In this document: in pieces, positions 8,489-16,439 of the stretch
Numbering within the stretch: the first letter of the stretch is position 1
Layout: every line of letters starts with the position of its first letter
Assembly: GCA_900769875.1 (NCBI GenBank)
Contig: CAAGII010000160.1
Location: 1-64,000 of the forward strand
Source: Clostridia bacterium
GTDB lineage: Bacteria > Bacillota > Clostridia > Christensenellales > Aristaeellaceae
Direction: 5' to 3'
Length of the DNA stretch: 64,000 nucleotides
Made by a program: the position numbers and the translations under genes
The notes under the pieces: generated by a model
Databases searched by the model: none
Seen by the model: only the letters and a program-made list of their open reading frames with translations
What the model was told of the DNA's origin: nothing

Positions 8489-8881
8489 TCAGCGGGTGTC
8501 CTCACCGCAGGAGATGCCTGATTCCCATACGCATATGGCGATTGCCATGCCGCCGTCGTGGCTGATGGATAGATGCATCGCACCGCCCTGCGCCGCCTCC
8601 AGCGCCTTGCCGTGCAGGCGGTAGTACGGCTGACCGCTTGCGCGATGGAGGATTTCAATATCGGTCAGCGACAGGGCAAGCCCCGTGCCCAATGCCTTGA
8701 GCGCCGCTTCCTTGGCACACCACAGCCCCGCCATGGATTCTGCCGCAGCGCTGCCGCGGCTGCGGATATACGCCGCTTCCTGCTGCGTGAAGCAGCGGTT
8801 GAGCCAGCGTTCGTTGTCAAGCAGCTCCTCCATGCGATTCACGCTGCTCAAATCAATGCCGACGCCGCGCACGTTACACAT
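8489..8881 (-). CDS. acpS: Holo-[acyl-carrier-protein] synthase
   Basis: Transfers the 4'-phosphopantetheine arm of CoA to the serine of acyl carrier protein. The 130-residue length is normal. Motifs in order are GIDLSSVNRM, CFTQQEAAYI, LWCAKEAALKALGTG (Mg2+ and CoA binding) and HLSISHDGGMA. The ATG at 8881 overlaps the end of birA by eight bases, indicating translational coupling. BirA and AcpS both install prosthetic groups needed for fatty acid synthesis, which makes the pairing sensible. Confidence 0.93.
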   Translation of the reverse strand: MCNVRGVGIDLSSVNRMEELLDNERWLNRCFTQQEAAYIRSRGSAAAESMAGLWCAKEAALKALGTGLALSLTDIEILHRASGQPYYRLHGKALEAAQGGAMHLSISHDGGMAIAICVWESGISCGEDTR

Positions 8882-9839
8882 AGCCCATCACCCCGCGTAC
8901 CGACACATCGCCGCTCAGCACGCGGTGCAGCACGCCGTCGCCTGTACGGACAAGCAGCGCGCCGGTGTCGTCGAGGGCTTCGGCAACGCCGCTCAGGTTC
9001 ACGCTGCCTGATACGTTCACGCGCCCTCCAAGGGTGCAGCTGCGCGCCGCGTAAGGCTCACGGATGCCATCAAAGCCGCGTGCTTCCAGCGCGTCCATGG
9101 CATGCTCCAGCGCAGACAGATAATGCAGCAGAAGCTCGCGCCGGAGCGGCGGCGTGGTGAAATCCTCGATTGCGCCAGCCTTGCCGATCAGCTCCGGGGG
9201 ATATGCCGCGCGCCTGACGTTGAGTCCCACGCCGACCACCACGCTTTCGATGGCGTCCATGTCGCCGCTCATTTCCAGCAGAATGCCGCACAGCTTGCGG
9301 CCTTCGCAAACAAGGTCGTTGGGCCACTTGATGCGCACCGGGAGCGCACAGCATTCCTCCACGGCCTGCGCCATGGCCAGCGCGGCGCACAGCGTGATCA
9401 GCGGCGCGCTGGCAGGCGCAAGACGCGGTCTGAGCAGCACGCTCTGCCAGAGACCTGCGCCGGCGGGGGATTCCCACCTTCGCCCGAGCCGTCCCTTACC
9501 GGCGGTCTGCTTTTCGCAGAGGCACAGGCTTCCGTTCGGCGCGCCGCGCAGTGCGAGCTGCTTGCACTCGGTGTTGGTGGAGCCGACCTCGGGGCTGTAC
9601 AGAATTTCGCCGCGCCCGAGCTCGCGGGTGGTGAGCCGGCTCATCCACAGATCGGGCTCCAGCGCGTCGCCGCATATGAGACGGTAGCCGCGCTTGCCGC
9701 CGGATTCGATCTGCCAGCCTGCTTCCTTCAGCTGGCAGATTCTCTTCCATACAGCGGCGCGGCTGACGCCAAGCTCGCGGCTGATGGCTTCACCGGATAT
9801 GAATTCGCCGCCGGAGAGGATCTCCACAATCGTTCGCAT
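8874..9839 (-). CDS. birA: Bifunctional biotin-protein ligase / biotin repressor
   Basis: Attaches biotin to carboxylase subunits; the N-terminal helix-turn-helix suggests it also represses biotin genes. Residues 1-60 form the winged helix (SGEAISRELGVSRAAVWKRI). The ligase domain shows VGSTNTECK, the biotinyl-AMP loop KQTAGKGRLGRRWESPAGAG and the KWPNDLVCEGRKLCGIL block. About 321 residues, normal for the bifunctional type. The ATG at 9839 has AAGGAG seven bases upstream; a longer frame to 9920 would start within the promoter. Promoter at 9891-9920. Confidence 0.94.
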   Translation of the reverse strand: MRTIVEILSGGEFISGEAISRELGVSRAAVWKRICQLKEAGWQIESGGKRGYRLICGDALEPDLWMSRLTTRELGRGEILYSPEVGSTNTECKQLALRGAPNGSLCLCEKQTAGKGRLGRRWESPAGAGLWQSVLLRPRLAPASAPLITLCAALAMAQAVEECCALPVRIKWPNDLVCEGRKLCGILLEMSGDMDAIESVVVGVGLNVRRAAYPPELIGKAGAIEDFTTPPLRRELLLHYLSALEHAMDALEARGFDGIREPYAARSCTLGGRVNVSGSVNLSGVAEALDDTGALLVRTGDGVLHRVLSGDVSVRGVMGYV

Positions 9840-9890
9840 ACCATGCTCCTTGAGAAGCGTATGATCGCAGTCTGTCTGCTTCCTTGTGCT

Positions 9891-9920
9891 ATTGTAGCGC
9901 ATATCATGTGCCTCTGGCAA
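9891..9920 (-). promoter_or_regulatory. Promoter of birA-acpS
   Basis: Minus-strand TTGCCA (9920-9915), 18 nt spacer, TACAAT (9896-9891). Confidence 0.7.
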
Positions 9921-9938
9921 GAAATATTTGCCGTTTGC

Positions 9939-9967
9939 TTGAAAAAAACACAGGCACAGGGTATACT
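9939..9967 (+). promoter_or_regulatory. Promoter of the moxR operon
   Basis: TTGAAA (9939-9944), 17 nt spacer, TATACT (9962-9967), divergent from the birA promoter. Confidence 0.78.
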
Positions 9968-10044
9968 GTCCATGGCAGGGTTTCCCCTGCCCCTATCGTT
10001 GATTGTTTGATATCGGGTTGCTTTGCAACGGATTGGAGACAGGT

Positions 10045-10986
10045 ATGCAGCCAATGCAGATGGTGGACGCACTGATCGGAAACATCAGCCGTGTGATCGT
10101 CGGCAAGGAGGAGGCGATCGAGTACGCGCTCATTGCGCTTCTCTGCCGCGGCCATGTGCTGATTGAGGATGTGCCGGGCGTGGGCAAAACCACGCTGGCA
10201 AGCGCGCTTGCACGATCGCTGAGCTGCTCCTTCCGCCGCATCCAGTTTACGCCTGATCTGATGCCCTCCGATGTGACCGGGTTCACAATGGTCAATTTCC
10301 AGACGGGCGCGATGGAGTACCGCGAGGGCGCGGTGATGAGCCAGATCGTGCTGGCTGACGAAATCAACCGTACCAGCCCCAAAACACAAAGCGCGCTGCT
10401 GGAGGTGATGGAGGAGCATCAGGTTACGGTGGACGGTGTGACCCATCCGCTGCCCCAGCCCTTCATTGTACTGGCGACGCAGAACCCCGGCGAGTTTGTG
10501 GGCACCTATCCGCTTCCCGAAGCGCAGATGGACCGGTTCTTTTTGAAAATCTCCATCGGCTACCCGACGGTGGAGCAGGAAATGGACGTGCTGGAGCGCT
10601 ATTCATCCAGCACCAGGCCGCTTGATCAGCTCACGCCCGTGTGCAGCGCGGAGAATGTGATCGCCATGCAGCAGATGGTCACACAGGTCTACTGCGCGCC
10701 GGAGGTACGCAGCTATGTGGCGAACATTGCCGCTGCCACGCGCCGCGATCCGGCGTTGTCGCTGGGCGCCTCCACGCGCGCGGCGATCGCGCTCATCCAT
10801 GGCGCGCAGGCTTGCGCTCTGATCGCCGGGCGCGATTATATCCTGCCGGAGGATGTGCAGCATATGGTGCAGCCGGTGCTGTGCCATCGTCTGGTGCTGA
10901 ATCCCGAGGCGCGCTTGCGTGGACTGACGGCGGAAATGGTGGTGTCTCACATCATGAAGAATACTGCCGTGCCGGTGAAGCTATGA
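10045..10986 (+). CDS. MoxR-family AAA+ ATPase
   Basis: A 313-residue AAA+ chaperone-like ATPase. Walker A is EDVPGVGKTTLASALA, Walker B is IVLADEINRTSPKTQSALLE, sensor 1 is VLATQNPGE, and a C-terminal lid domain follows. MoxR proteins act with von Willebrand or DUF58 partners in assembling or activating protein complexes. The ATG at 10045 has GGAGAC upstream; longer frames reach only to 10003. It heads a three-gene operon and overlaps the DUF58 gene by four bases (ATGA). Confidence 0.92.
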   Translation: MQPMQMVDALIGNISRVIVGKEEAIEYALIALLCRGHVLIEDVPGVGKTTLASALARSLSCSFRRIQFTPDLMPSDVTGFTMVNFQTGAMEYREGAVMSQIVLADEINRTSPKTQSALLEVMEEHQVTVDGVTHPLPQPFIVLATQNPGEFVGTYPLPEAQMDRFFLKISIGYPTVEQEMDVLERYSSSTRPLDQLTPVCSAENVIAMQQMVTQVYCAPEVRSYVANIAAATRRDPALSLGASTRAAIALIHGAQACALIAGRDYILPEDVQHMVQPVLCHRLVLNPEARLRGLTAEMVVSHIMKNTAVPVKL

Positions 10987-12119
10987 AGTGCCATATCACG
11001 GGCGTTCTGTTTACGGTGCTGATCCTTGCGCTGTGCGCTTTTTCTATGGGAAGTGCGGTGCTTCTGCTGCTCGCGGTGCTGCTGACCATCGCCGTGCTGA
11101 TGGGGCTTGTGTCCGTACTGATGGTGCGAAAAACGATGAAGGTCTCGGCAAGGCTGCAGGCGCATCGCGTCACCCGGGGCGGAGACGTTTCCATGGAGAT
11201 CAGCGTCAGCCACAGGGGATGGATTCCCATCGCTCCCATCACGGTGATGCTCCGCACTTCGCCGGAAGCGCCGCTCACGGTTTTGGAGCTGGCGCATCGG
11301 CCGCGCCTTGCGCAGCAAACGCTGCTGACCATCCATGCCGCGCATGTGGGGGCGTGCCGTCCGGGCGTGAGCCGGTGCGTGGTGCAGGATCTCTTCGGAA
11401 TGTTTGCCTGCTCGTTTCACCCAATTGAAAGCGGCGAGGAACTGCTTGTGCTGCCCCAGACCTTTGATGTGGACGCGCTCTCCTTTGCTCCCTGCGACGC
11501 GGGGCTTGGCACCATGGCGCGCGCCACGGAGGATCTCACCTTCCCAGCGGACGTGCGAGCCTATGTGCCCGGCGACGCGCTAAAGAAGATTCACTGGAAG
11601 CTCTCGCTGCGCAAGAATGAACTGCTTGTACGCCGCTTTGAGGAGCCGATCCCGCCCGACGCGCTGGTGCTGATGGACTCCTCCGGAGCGGGCTGCGATG
11701 CGGATCTGCAGGACGCGCTGCTGGAAACGGCGGCATCCGTGATGGCCAGACAGCAGCAAAGCGGACACGGCGTCCGGCTTCCGCTGCCCGGATCGTGTCC
11801 CTTGCAGCTGATGGGACGGATGGGCATGCCGCTGATTCTGGAGAACCTGGCACGCGTGGATTTTCAGGCGGCAGAGCGCTTTGAGCAGCTGCTTGCCATG
11901 GAGAGCCGCCGCATGAGCCGCATCGGCGCGGTGGTGGCGATCACGGCGTGCCTGACGGTCGATGCGGTGGAAACGATCGCCCGCATGCGCAGAAGCGGGC
12001 CGACGGTGCGGCTTTATCTGGTGACCGCAAAGCCGGATGACGAGGCGCTGCTGCCCATGATCAGCCGTCTGCAGCATGACAGTGTGGAGGTGTGCTATGT
12101 CACCCCGCAGGCAGCATGA
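10983..12119 (+). CDS. DUF58 membrane protein
   Basis: A 378-residue protein with two adjacent N-terminal membrane helices (about residues 5-45) and a DUF58 region at about 200-250 marked by DVRAYVPGDALKKIHWKLSL and ELLVRRFEEP. The segment after it (ALVLMDSSGAG) resembles a degenerate von Willebrand A fold. Its function is unknown, but the MoxR-DUF58-transglutaminase order is a recurrent bacterial module linked to envelope functions. It starts within the moxR stop and overlaps the next gene by 23 bases. Confidence 0.85.
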   Translation: MKCHITGVLFTVLILALCAFSMGSAVLLLLAVLLTIAVLMGLVSVLMVRKTMKVSARLQAHRVTRGGDVSMEISVSHRGWIPIAPITVMLRTSPEAPLTVLELAHRPRLAQQTLLTIHAAHVGACRPGVSRCVVQDLFGMFACSFHPIESGEELLVLPQTFDVDALSFAPCDAGLGTMARATEDLTFPADVRAYVPGDALKKIHWKLSLRKNELLVRRFEEPIPPDALVLMDSSGAGCDADLQDALLETAASVMARQQQSGHGVRLPLPGSCPLQLMGRMGMPLILENLARVDFQAAERFEQLLAMESRRMSRIGAVVAITACLTVDAVETIARMRRSGPTVRLYLVTAKPDDEALLPMISRLQHDSVEVCYVTPQAA

Positions 12120-14469
12120 CGCAAGGAAAGGACGGGAAATCAGGCAGATGAGGCTCACGCACAGACAAATCCTGCAGCGCGCGTTGATTGCGCTGCTGCT
12201 GAGCCATGGCGTGATGCTCCCGCTTGTGCGCGTTCTGGGCCTTTGGCAGTATGGCCTTCTCGGATCTGCCGTGCTTGTGGTGACGCTTGCGGGTTTGTCG
12301 CTTGTCAGCCGCCGCAGGATTACCTGCGTGGCTGCCGCTGTGGCTGTGCTTGGCGGCGCCGCGATCTGGATTGGAATAAGTGGCGCGCGACCGGTCAGGG
12401 AGGCTGTGTGCGCGCTCGCTCTTGCAGCGGGCGGACTGCCGTCCGCTCTGCCGCTGTACGCGTTGGAGGCGACAGCGCTGCTGTCGGCGCTGATCGCGCT
12501 CGCGGCGTGGCTTGCGTCCGCAAGCGGTGTTCGCTCCGCTGTGCTTGCGCTGTTGACGCTGGGCATGCTGTGGCTCAGCGGGCATGAGCGTGAAATGAGC
12601 TGGGCGTTTCCGGCTGTGGCGGGCGCGTGTGTCATGCTGGCGCTGAACGCGCATGAGCATCAGCCGCCGCTTCGGCGTATTTTTCCGTGGGCTGCGGCTG
12701 TCGCGCTGCTGGCCTTCCTCCTTACGCCGCACGGCGGCGTGACGGTGGAGCCGCTCAGGGAGGCGGCGGACGCGCTGAGGCAGCGGGTAAACGATTATCT
12801 GTTTTTCACGCAGCCCCGCAATGTGTTTTCGCTTGCAAGCGAGGGCTACTATCCGCAGGGCGCGTCGCAGCTTGGCGGCGCTGCGACGCCGGACGGAAGC
12901 GCCGTGATGACCGTGCAGACGCCGCAGCGCGTTTATCTGCGCGGCACGGTGAAGGATACCTATACCGGCCGTGTCTGGCTGGATACCATCGGCGGGCAGC
13001 GCTACCTGTGGCCTTCACCGATGCATCGCAGCGCCCGGGAGCATATCTTCGATATGAGCCTGCCGCCTGATTTGATGGCACAGAGCAGTGTGCTTAGGGC
13101 GGGGCAGGTTACGGTCACCATGCTCGATGACAGCGCATCCACGCTGTTTATACCCCAGCGCGTCCGCAGCCTTTCCACCGGCGGCGATCTTGTGCCATAT
13201 TTTAATAGCTCCAGCGAGGTGTTTGTGACCCGCGACCTTGCGCAGGGCGATACCTACACCGTCCATGCGCTGCTTGCTACAGGCGGCGACGCAGGGCTTG
13301 AGACACTCGTCAATGCCTGCGCAGACGGCGCGGACGAGGAGCAGTACAGGCGTGTGGCGGCGGCCTATACCGCGCTGCCTGGACATATCCAGCAGGAGGT
13401 ATACCAGCTTGCCATGGAAGCCGCAGCGGGCGCAGACACGCCCTATGCCAGAGCCATGAGCGTGCAGCGGTGGCTGACAAGTTACTGCCGATATACCCTG
13501 GAGGTTGACCCCCAGCCGGAGAATGTGGATTTTGTTGGCAATTTCCTGCTTCGCACGCGGGAAGGCTACTGCACGTATTTTGCCTCCGCCATGACGGTGA
13601 TGTGCCGTATGCTGGGACTTCCAGCGCGCTATGTGGAGGGGTATCTCGCGCAGCCCAATGAGGACGGCGTAGCGCTGCTCACGGGTTTGCAGGCGCACGC
13701 CTGGACGGAGGTCTACTTTGCGGGCTTTGGTTGGGTCACCTTTGACGCGACGCCCGTCAGCCATGATATGGATTCCCCGCCCGACAGTGACCTGCCCCCG
13801 CAGCAGTCTTCGCAGGGCGATCTTACCACGGCAACACCTGCTCCCGGCGCGACGCCGCCGCAGGATCAGCCGACGCCCACGCCGATTCCCACCGAGCAGG
13901 CTACTGAGCAGCCGACGGCTTCGCATCAGCCGCGGACAACCAACGCGCTGCCTACGCATGCCCAAACACCGCAGCCTCCGCAGAACGACGGAGAAAACGC
14001 TGAAATGCCTCCTCTCGCGCGGCATGGAGGATGGATGTGGTGGCTGCTCGTGCTTGTCCTGCTTGCGCTTGCGGGCTGGCGCATACGCTTCTCGCGCCCC
14101 GAAGCGCTTGAAAAGCGCGCAAAGGATGATCTATGCAGGTGGGATATCTGGGCGCAGGCGCTGCACGACCAGCTGGATGTGATGAAGCTGCCCCGTATGG
14201 CGGCGGAGTCGCCCATGGCGTATTTCAGCCGTCTTGCCTCCAGCTCGGATCTGCCGGATGATCTCGCGGGAATGGGCGTCATTGAGGCCATGCTGTTTTA
14301 CGGACGTTATGTTCCTGAGCAGTCCGACGTCACCATGGTGCGTGACCTGCAGCGCACACTCTGGCAGCGGATGACGAAGCCGCAGCGTGTCCGCTGGCTG
14401 CTTGTCCGCGCGTTTACGCCGCTGAAGAAGCGGCAGTACACCAGGTTTCTTCGCGGCGATGCCGCTTGA
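12097..14469 (+). CDS. TgpA-like membrane transglutaminase
   Basis: A 790-residue protein with about six N-terminal membrane helices (to residue ~215), an extracytoplasmic part, then a transglutaminase-like core at about 465-550. Catalytic candidates are Cys in REGYCTYFASAM, His in LQAHAWTEVYF and Asp in VTFDATP. A Pro/Thr/Gln-rich linker (~570-640) is followed by a final membrane helix (WMWWLLVLVLLALAGW) and a cytoplasmic C-terminal domain. The ATG at 12097 has GGAGG six bases upstream. Related TgpA proteins are envelope proteins of unclear substrate. Confidence 0.87.
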   Translation: MSPRRQHDARKGREIRQMRLTHRQILQRALIALLLSHGVMLPLVRVLGLWQYGLLGSAVLVVTLAGLSLVSRRRITCVAAAVAVLGGAAIWIGISGARPVREAVCALALAAGGLPSALPLYALEATALLSALIALAAWLASASGVRSAVLALLTLGMLWLSGHEREMSWAFPAVAGACVMLALNAHEHQPPLRRIFPWAAAVALLAFLLTPHGGVTVEPLREAADALRQRVNDYLFFTQPRNVFSLASEGYYPQGASQLGGAATPDGSAVMTVQTPQRVYLRGTVKDTYTGRVWLDTIGGQRYLWPSPMHRSAREHIFDMSLPPDLMAQSSVLRAGQVTVTMLDDSASTLFIPQRVRSLSTGGDLVPYFNSSSEVFVTRDLAQGDTYTVHALLATGGDAGLETLVNACADGADEEQYRRVAAAYTALPGHIQQEVYQLAMEAAAGADTPYARAMSVQRWLTSYCRYTLEVDPQPENVDFVGNFLLRTREGYCTYFASAMTVMCRMLGLPARYVEGYLAQPNEDGVALLTGLQAHAWTEVYFAGFGWVTFDATPVSHDMDSPPDSDLPPQQSSQGDLTTATPAPGATPPQDQPTPTPIPTEQATEQPTASHQPRTTNALPTHAQTPQPPQNDGENAEMPPLARHGGWMWWLLVLVLLALAGWRIRFSRPEALEKRAKDDLCRWDIWAQALHDQLDVMKLPRMAAESPMAYFSRLASSSDLPDDLAGMGVIEAMLFYGRYVPEQSDVTMVRDLQRTLWQRMTKPQRVRWLLVRAFTPLKKRQYTRFLRGDAA

Positions 14470-14502
14470 ACAGGATGCCCATACACGAAAGGAGTACGAC
14501 TC

Positions 14503-16041
14503 ATGAAGAAGCTGCTTGTCCTTGTGCTGTCCATCTGCCTGTGCCTGTCCTTTGCAATGGCGCTTGGCGCGCCCGTCGATGACAATGCACCCCTCTATGT
14601 CTCCGATTTTTCTGGGGGAACAGATGGCTGGTTTCCCCGCAGCGCAGGCGGCGTCAAGCTGGCACGCGTCTCCGATGGCCTGATGGTGATCGGCCGCGCC
14701 GGCAACTGGCATTCGCCGGGACGTGCCTTCGACCTTGAGCCTGGGGTAACCTACTGGTTCTCGGTGGATGTGAAGCAGACCGGCGAGGATTCGCCTGAGT
14801 TCATTCTGTCCATCGCCCACACCAGAGATGGCAAGGAAAGCTACGAGAATCTGGGCCGGGCAGTCGTGCGCCGCGGTGAATGGACAACCATTTACGGTAC
14901 ATGGACTGCGAGCGAGTACGATCAGTATGTGCTGTATGTGGAAACCGCGAACAGCCCGATGCTGAATTTCACCATCAACAATTTTCAGGTGCTGCTCAGC
15001 GATCCGCAGAAGCTGACGGTGACCGCGTATCAGGGCGAGCTGCCTTCGCTCCGAGAGCTATATGCGGGCAGCTTCGACTTCGGCACCTGCGTCAGTCAGT
15101 TTGACATGCGTAGCACCGAGCGCAAGGAGCTTGTGCTCCGCCACTACAGCATCCTGACGCCGGAGAACGAGCTGAAGCCCGACGCGGTGCTGGATGTGAA
15201 CGCGAGCCGCAGGCTTGCGCAGGAGGACGACACAGCGGTTGCCGTACGCTTTGACAGCGCAAAGCCCATCCTGAACTTCGCGCGCGATCACGGGCTGAAA
15301 GTGCACGGACATGTGCTTGTGTGGCACAGCCAGACTCCGGAGGCGTTCTTCCATGTCGGCTACGATACCGCCGCGCCCTATGTCAGCCGCGAAGTCATGC
15401 TCATCCGGCTTGACAACTATATTCGCCTGGTCATGGAGTACATGGAGGAAAACTATCCCGGGCTGATCGTGTCGTGGGACGTGGTCAACGAGGCTGTGGC
15501 TGACGGCTCGTCCAGCCTGCGTTCCTCCAACTGGACACAGGTGGTCGGAAACGACTTTGTGAACCGCGCCTTTGAAATCGCGGATCGCTATGCGCCCGAG
15601 GGCGTTTTGCTGTGCTACAATGACTATTCCACGCCCTATGAGCCCAAGCTGACCGGCATCTGCAATCTGCTGGCAAGCCTTGTCGAGGATGGACATATCG
15701 ACGGCTACGGCTTCCAGTCCCACTACAACAGCGGCGATCCGACCATGTCGGCGGTTCGCAGGGCGTTTGAACGCGTGAAGGCCATGGGGCTGAAGCTGCG
15801 AGTCAGTGAGCTGGACATCGCCATCTCCGCTAATCATGACGCAGCCCGCTCGGCTCAGGCGACCCGCTATACCGATCTGATGAAGCTCTATCTGGAGTAC
15901 GCGGACATCCTGGAGGCGGTTCAGGTGTGGGGCGTGAGCGACGGCACAAGCTGGATTGGTGAGAAGTATCCGCTGCTGTTCGACGCGAGCCTCGCGCCCA
16001 AGCCCGCGTTCTTTGCGGTGGTGGACGCGCTTACTGAGTAA
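14503..16041 (+). CDS. Secreted GH10 endo-1,4-beta-xylanase with N-terminal CBM22-like domain
   Basis: A 512-residue enzyme predicted to cleave xylan outside the cell. A signal peptide (MKKLLVLVLSICLCLSFAMA) is followed by a beta-sandwich of ~150 residues resembling carbohydrate-binding module 22 (GTDGWFPRS, ENLGRAVVRRGEW). The GH10 barrel has ILTPENELKPD, HGHVLVWHSQTP, the acid/base Glu in WDVVNEAVADG and the nucleophile Glu in RVSELDIAI. There is no cell wall anchor or dockerin, so it is probably released. It lies 33 bases after the transglutaminase gene and may be partly cotranscribed. A hairpin terminator follows. Confidence 0.93.
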   Translation: MKKLLVLVLSICLCLSFAMALGAPVDDNAPLYVSDFSGGTDGWFPRSAGGVKLARVSDGLMVIGRAGNWHSPGRAFDLEPGVTYWFSVDVKQTGEDSPEFILSIAHTRDGKESYENLGRAVVRRGEWTTIYGTWTASEYDQYVLYVETANSPMLNFTINNFQVLLSDPQKLTVTAYQGELPSLRELYAGSFDFGTCVSQFDMRSTERKELVLRHYSILTPENELKPDAVLDVNASRRLAQEDDTAVAVRFDSAKPILNFARDHGLKVHGHVLVWHSQTPEAFFHVGYDTAAPYVSREVMLIRLDNYIRLVMEYMEENYPGLIVSWDVVNEAVADGSSSLRSSNWTQVVGNDFVNRAFEIADRYAPEGVLLCYNDYSTPYEPKLTGICNLLASLVEDGHIDGYGFQSHYNSGDPTMSAVRRAFERVKAMGLKLRVSELDIAISANHDAARSAQATRYTDLMKLYLEYADILEAVQVWGVSDGTSWIGEKYPLLFDASLAPKPAFFAVVDALTE

Positions 16042-16105
16042 GCATGAAACGGCAATGCGGAGGCTGAGAGCAGCTCCGGCCACAGCATACCAAAACCATA
16101 CCAAG

Positions 16106-16146
16106 CAGACAGCTGCCTGATCCGGGCGCTGTCTGTTTCTTATTTC
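16106..16146 (+). terminator. Terminator after the xylanase gene
   Basis: CAGACAGC and GCTGTCTG arms separated by 14 bases, followed by TTTCTTATTTC. Confidence 0.72.
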
Positions 16147-16439
16147 ACGTCTCTTGTCTTAGACTTGATCCATCGGACAGAAGCGGCAGATTCCGCTTCT
16201 GCCGGGGCATTGGGAGTCATCCAGGCGGATACAGCCTGTGACCGTTCAGAATGTGCGGAGCATTCTGCATTGCGTATGCATTCTTTGGGAATGGGTATGG
16301 ATTTTTGTCAGGAAATGTGATAAAATAGGATAGAAATGACAACTCGTTGGAATACACAGCTTTCGCCGCTTTGCGCACCGCGTTTTGCTCACGGACGCGA
16401 CGGCAGGTTCACAAATGAGTAGATTGGGGGAGATTGTCT
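16147..16439 (+). other. Leader region of glgA with two hairpins and a possible leader ORF
   Basis: This gene-free stretch holds two inverted repeats: CAGAAGCGG / CCGCTTCTG at 16178-16201 and CAGAATG / CATTCTG at 16247-16267. Neither has a T tract. A 28-codon ORF at 16336-16422 starts five bases after AGGA and ends 17 bases before the glgA GTG. TTGTCA near 16307 and the AT-rich TAAAAT/AGGATA run could be part of a promoter but the spacing is poor. Function is not established. Confidence 0.4.
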
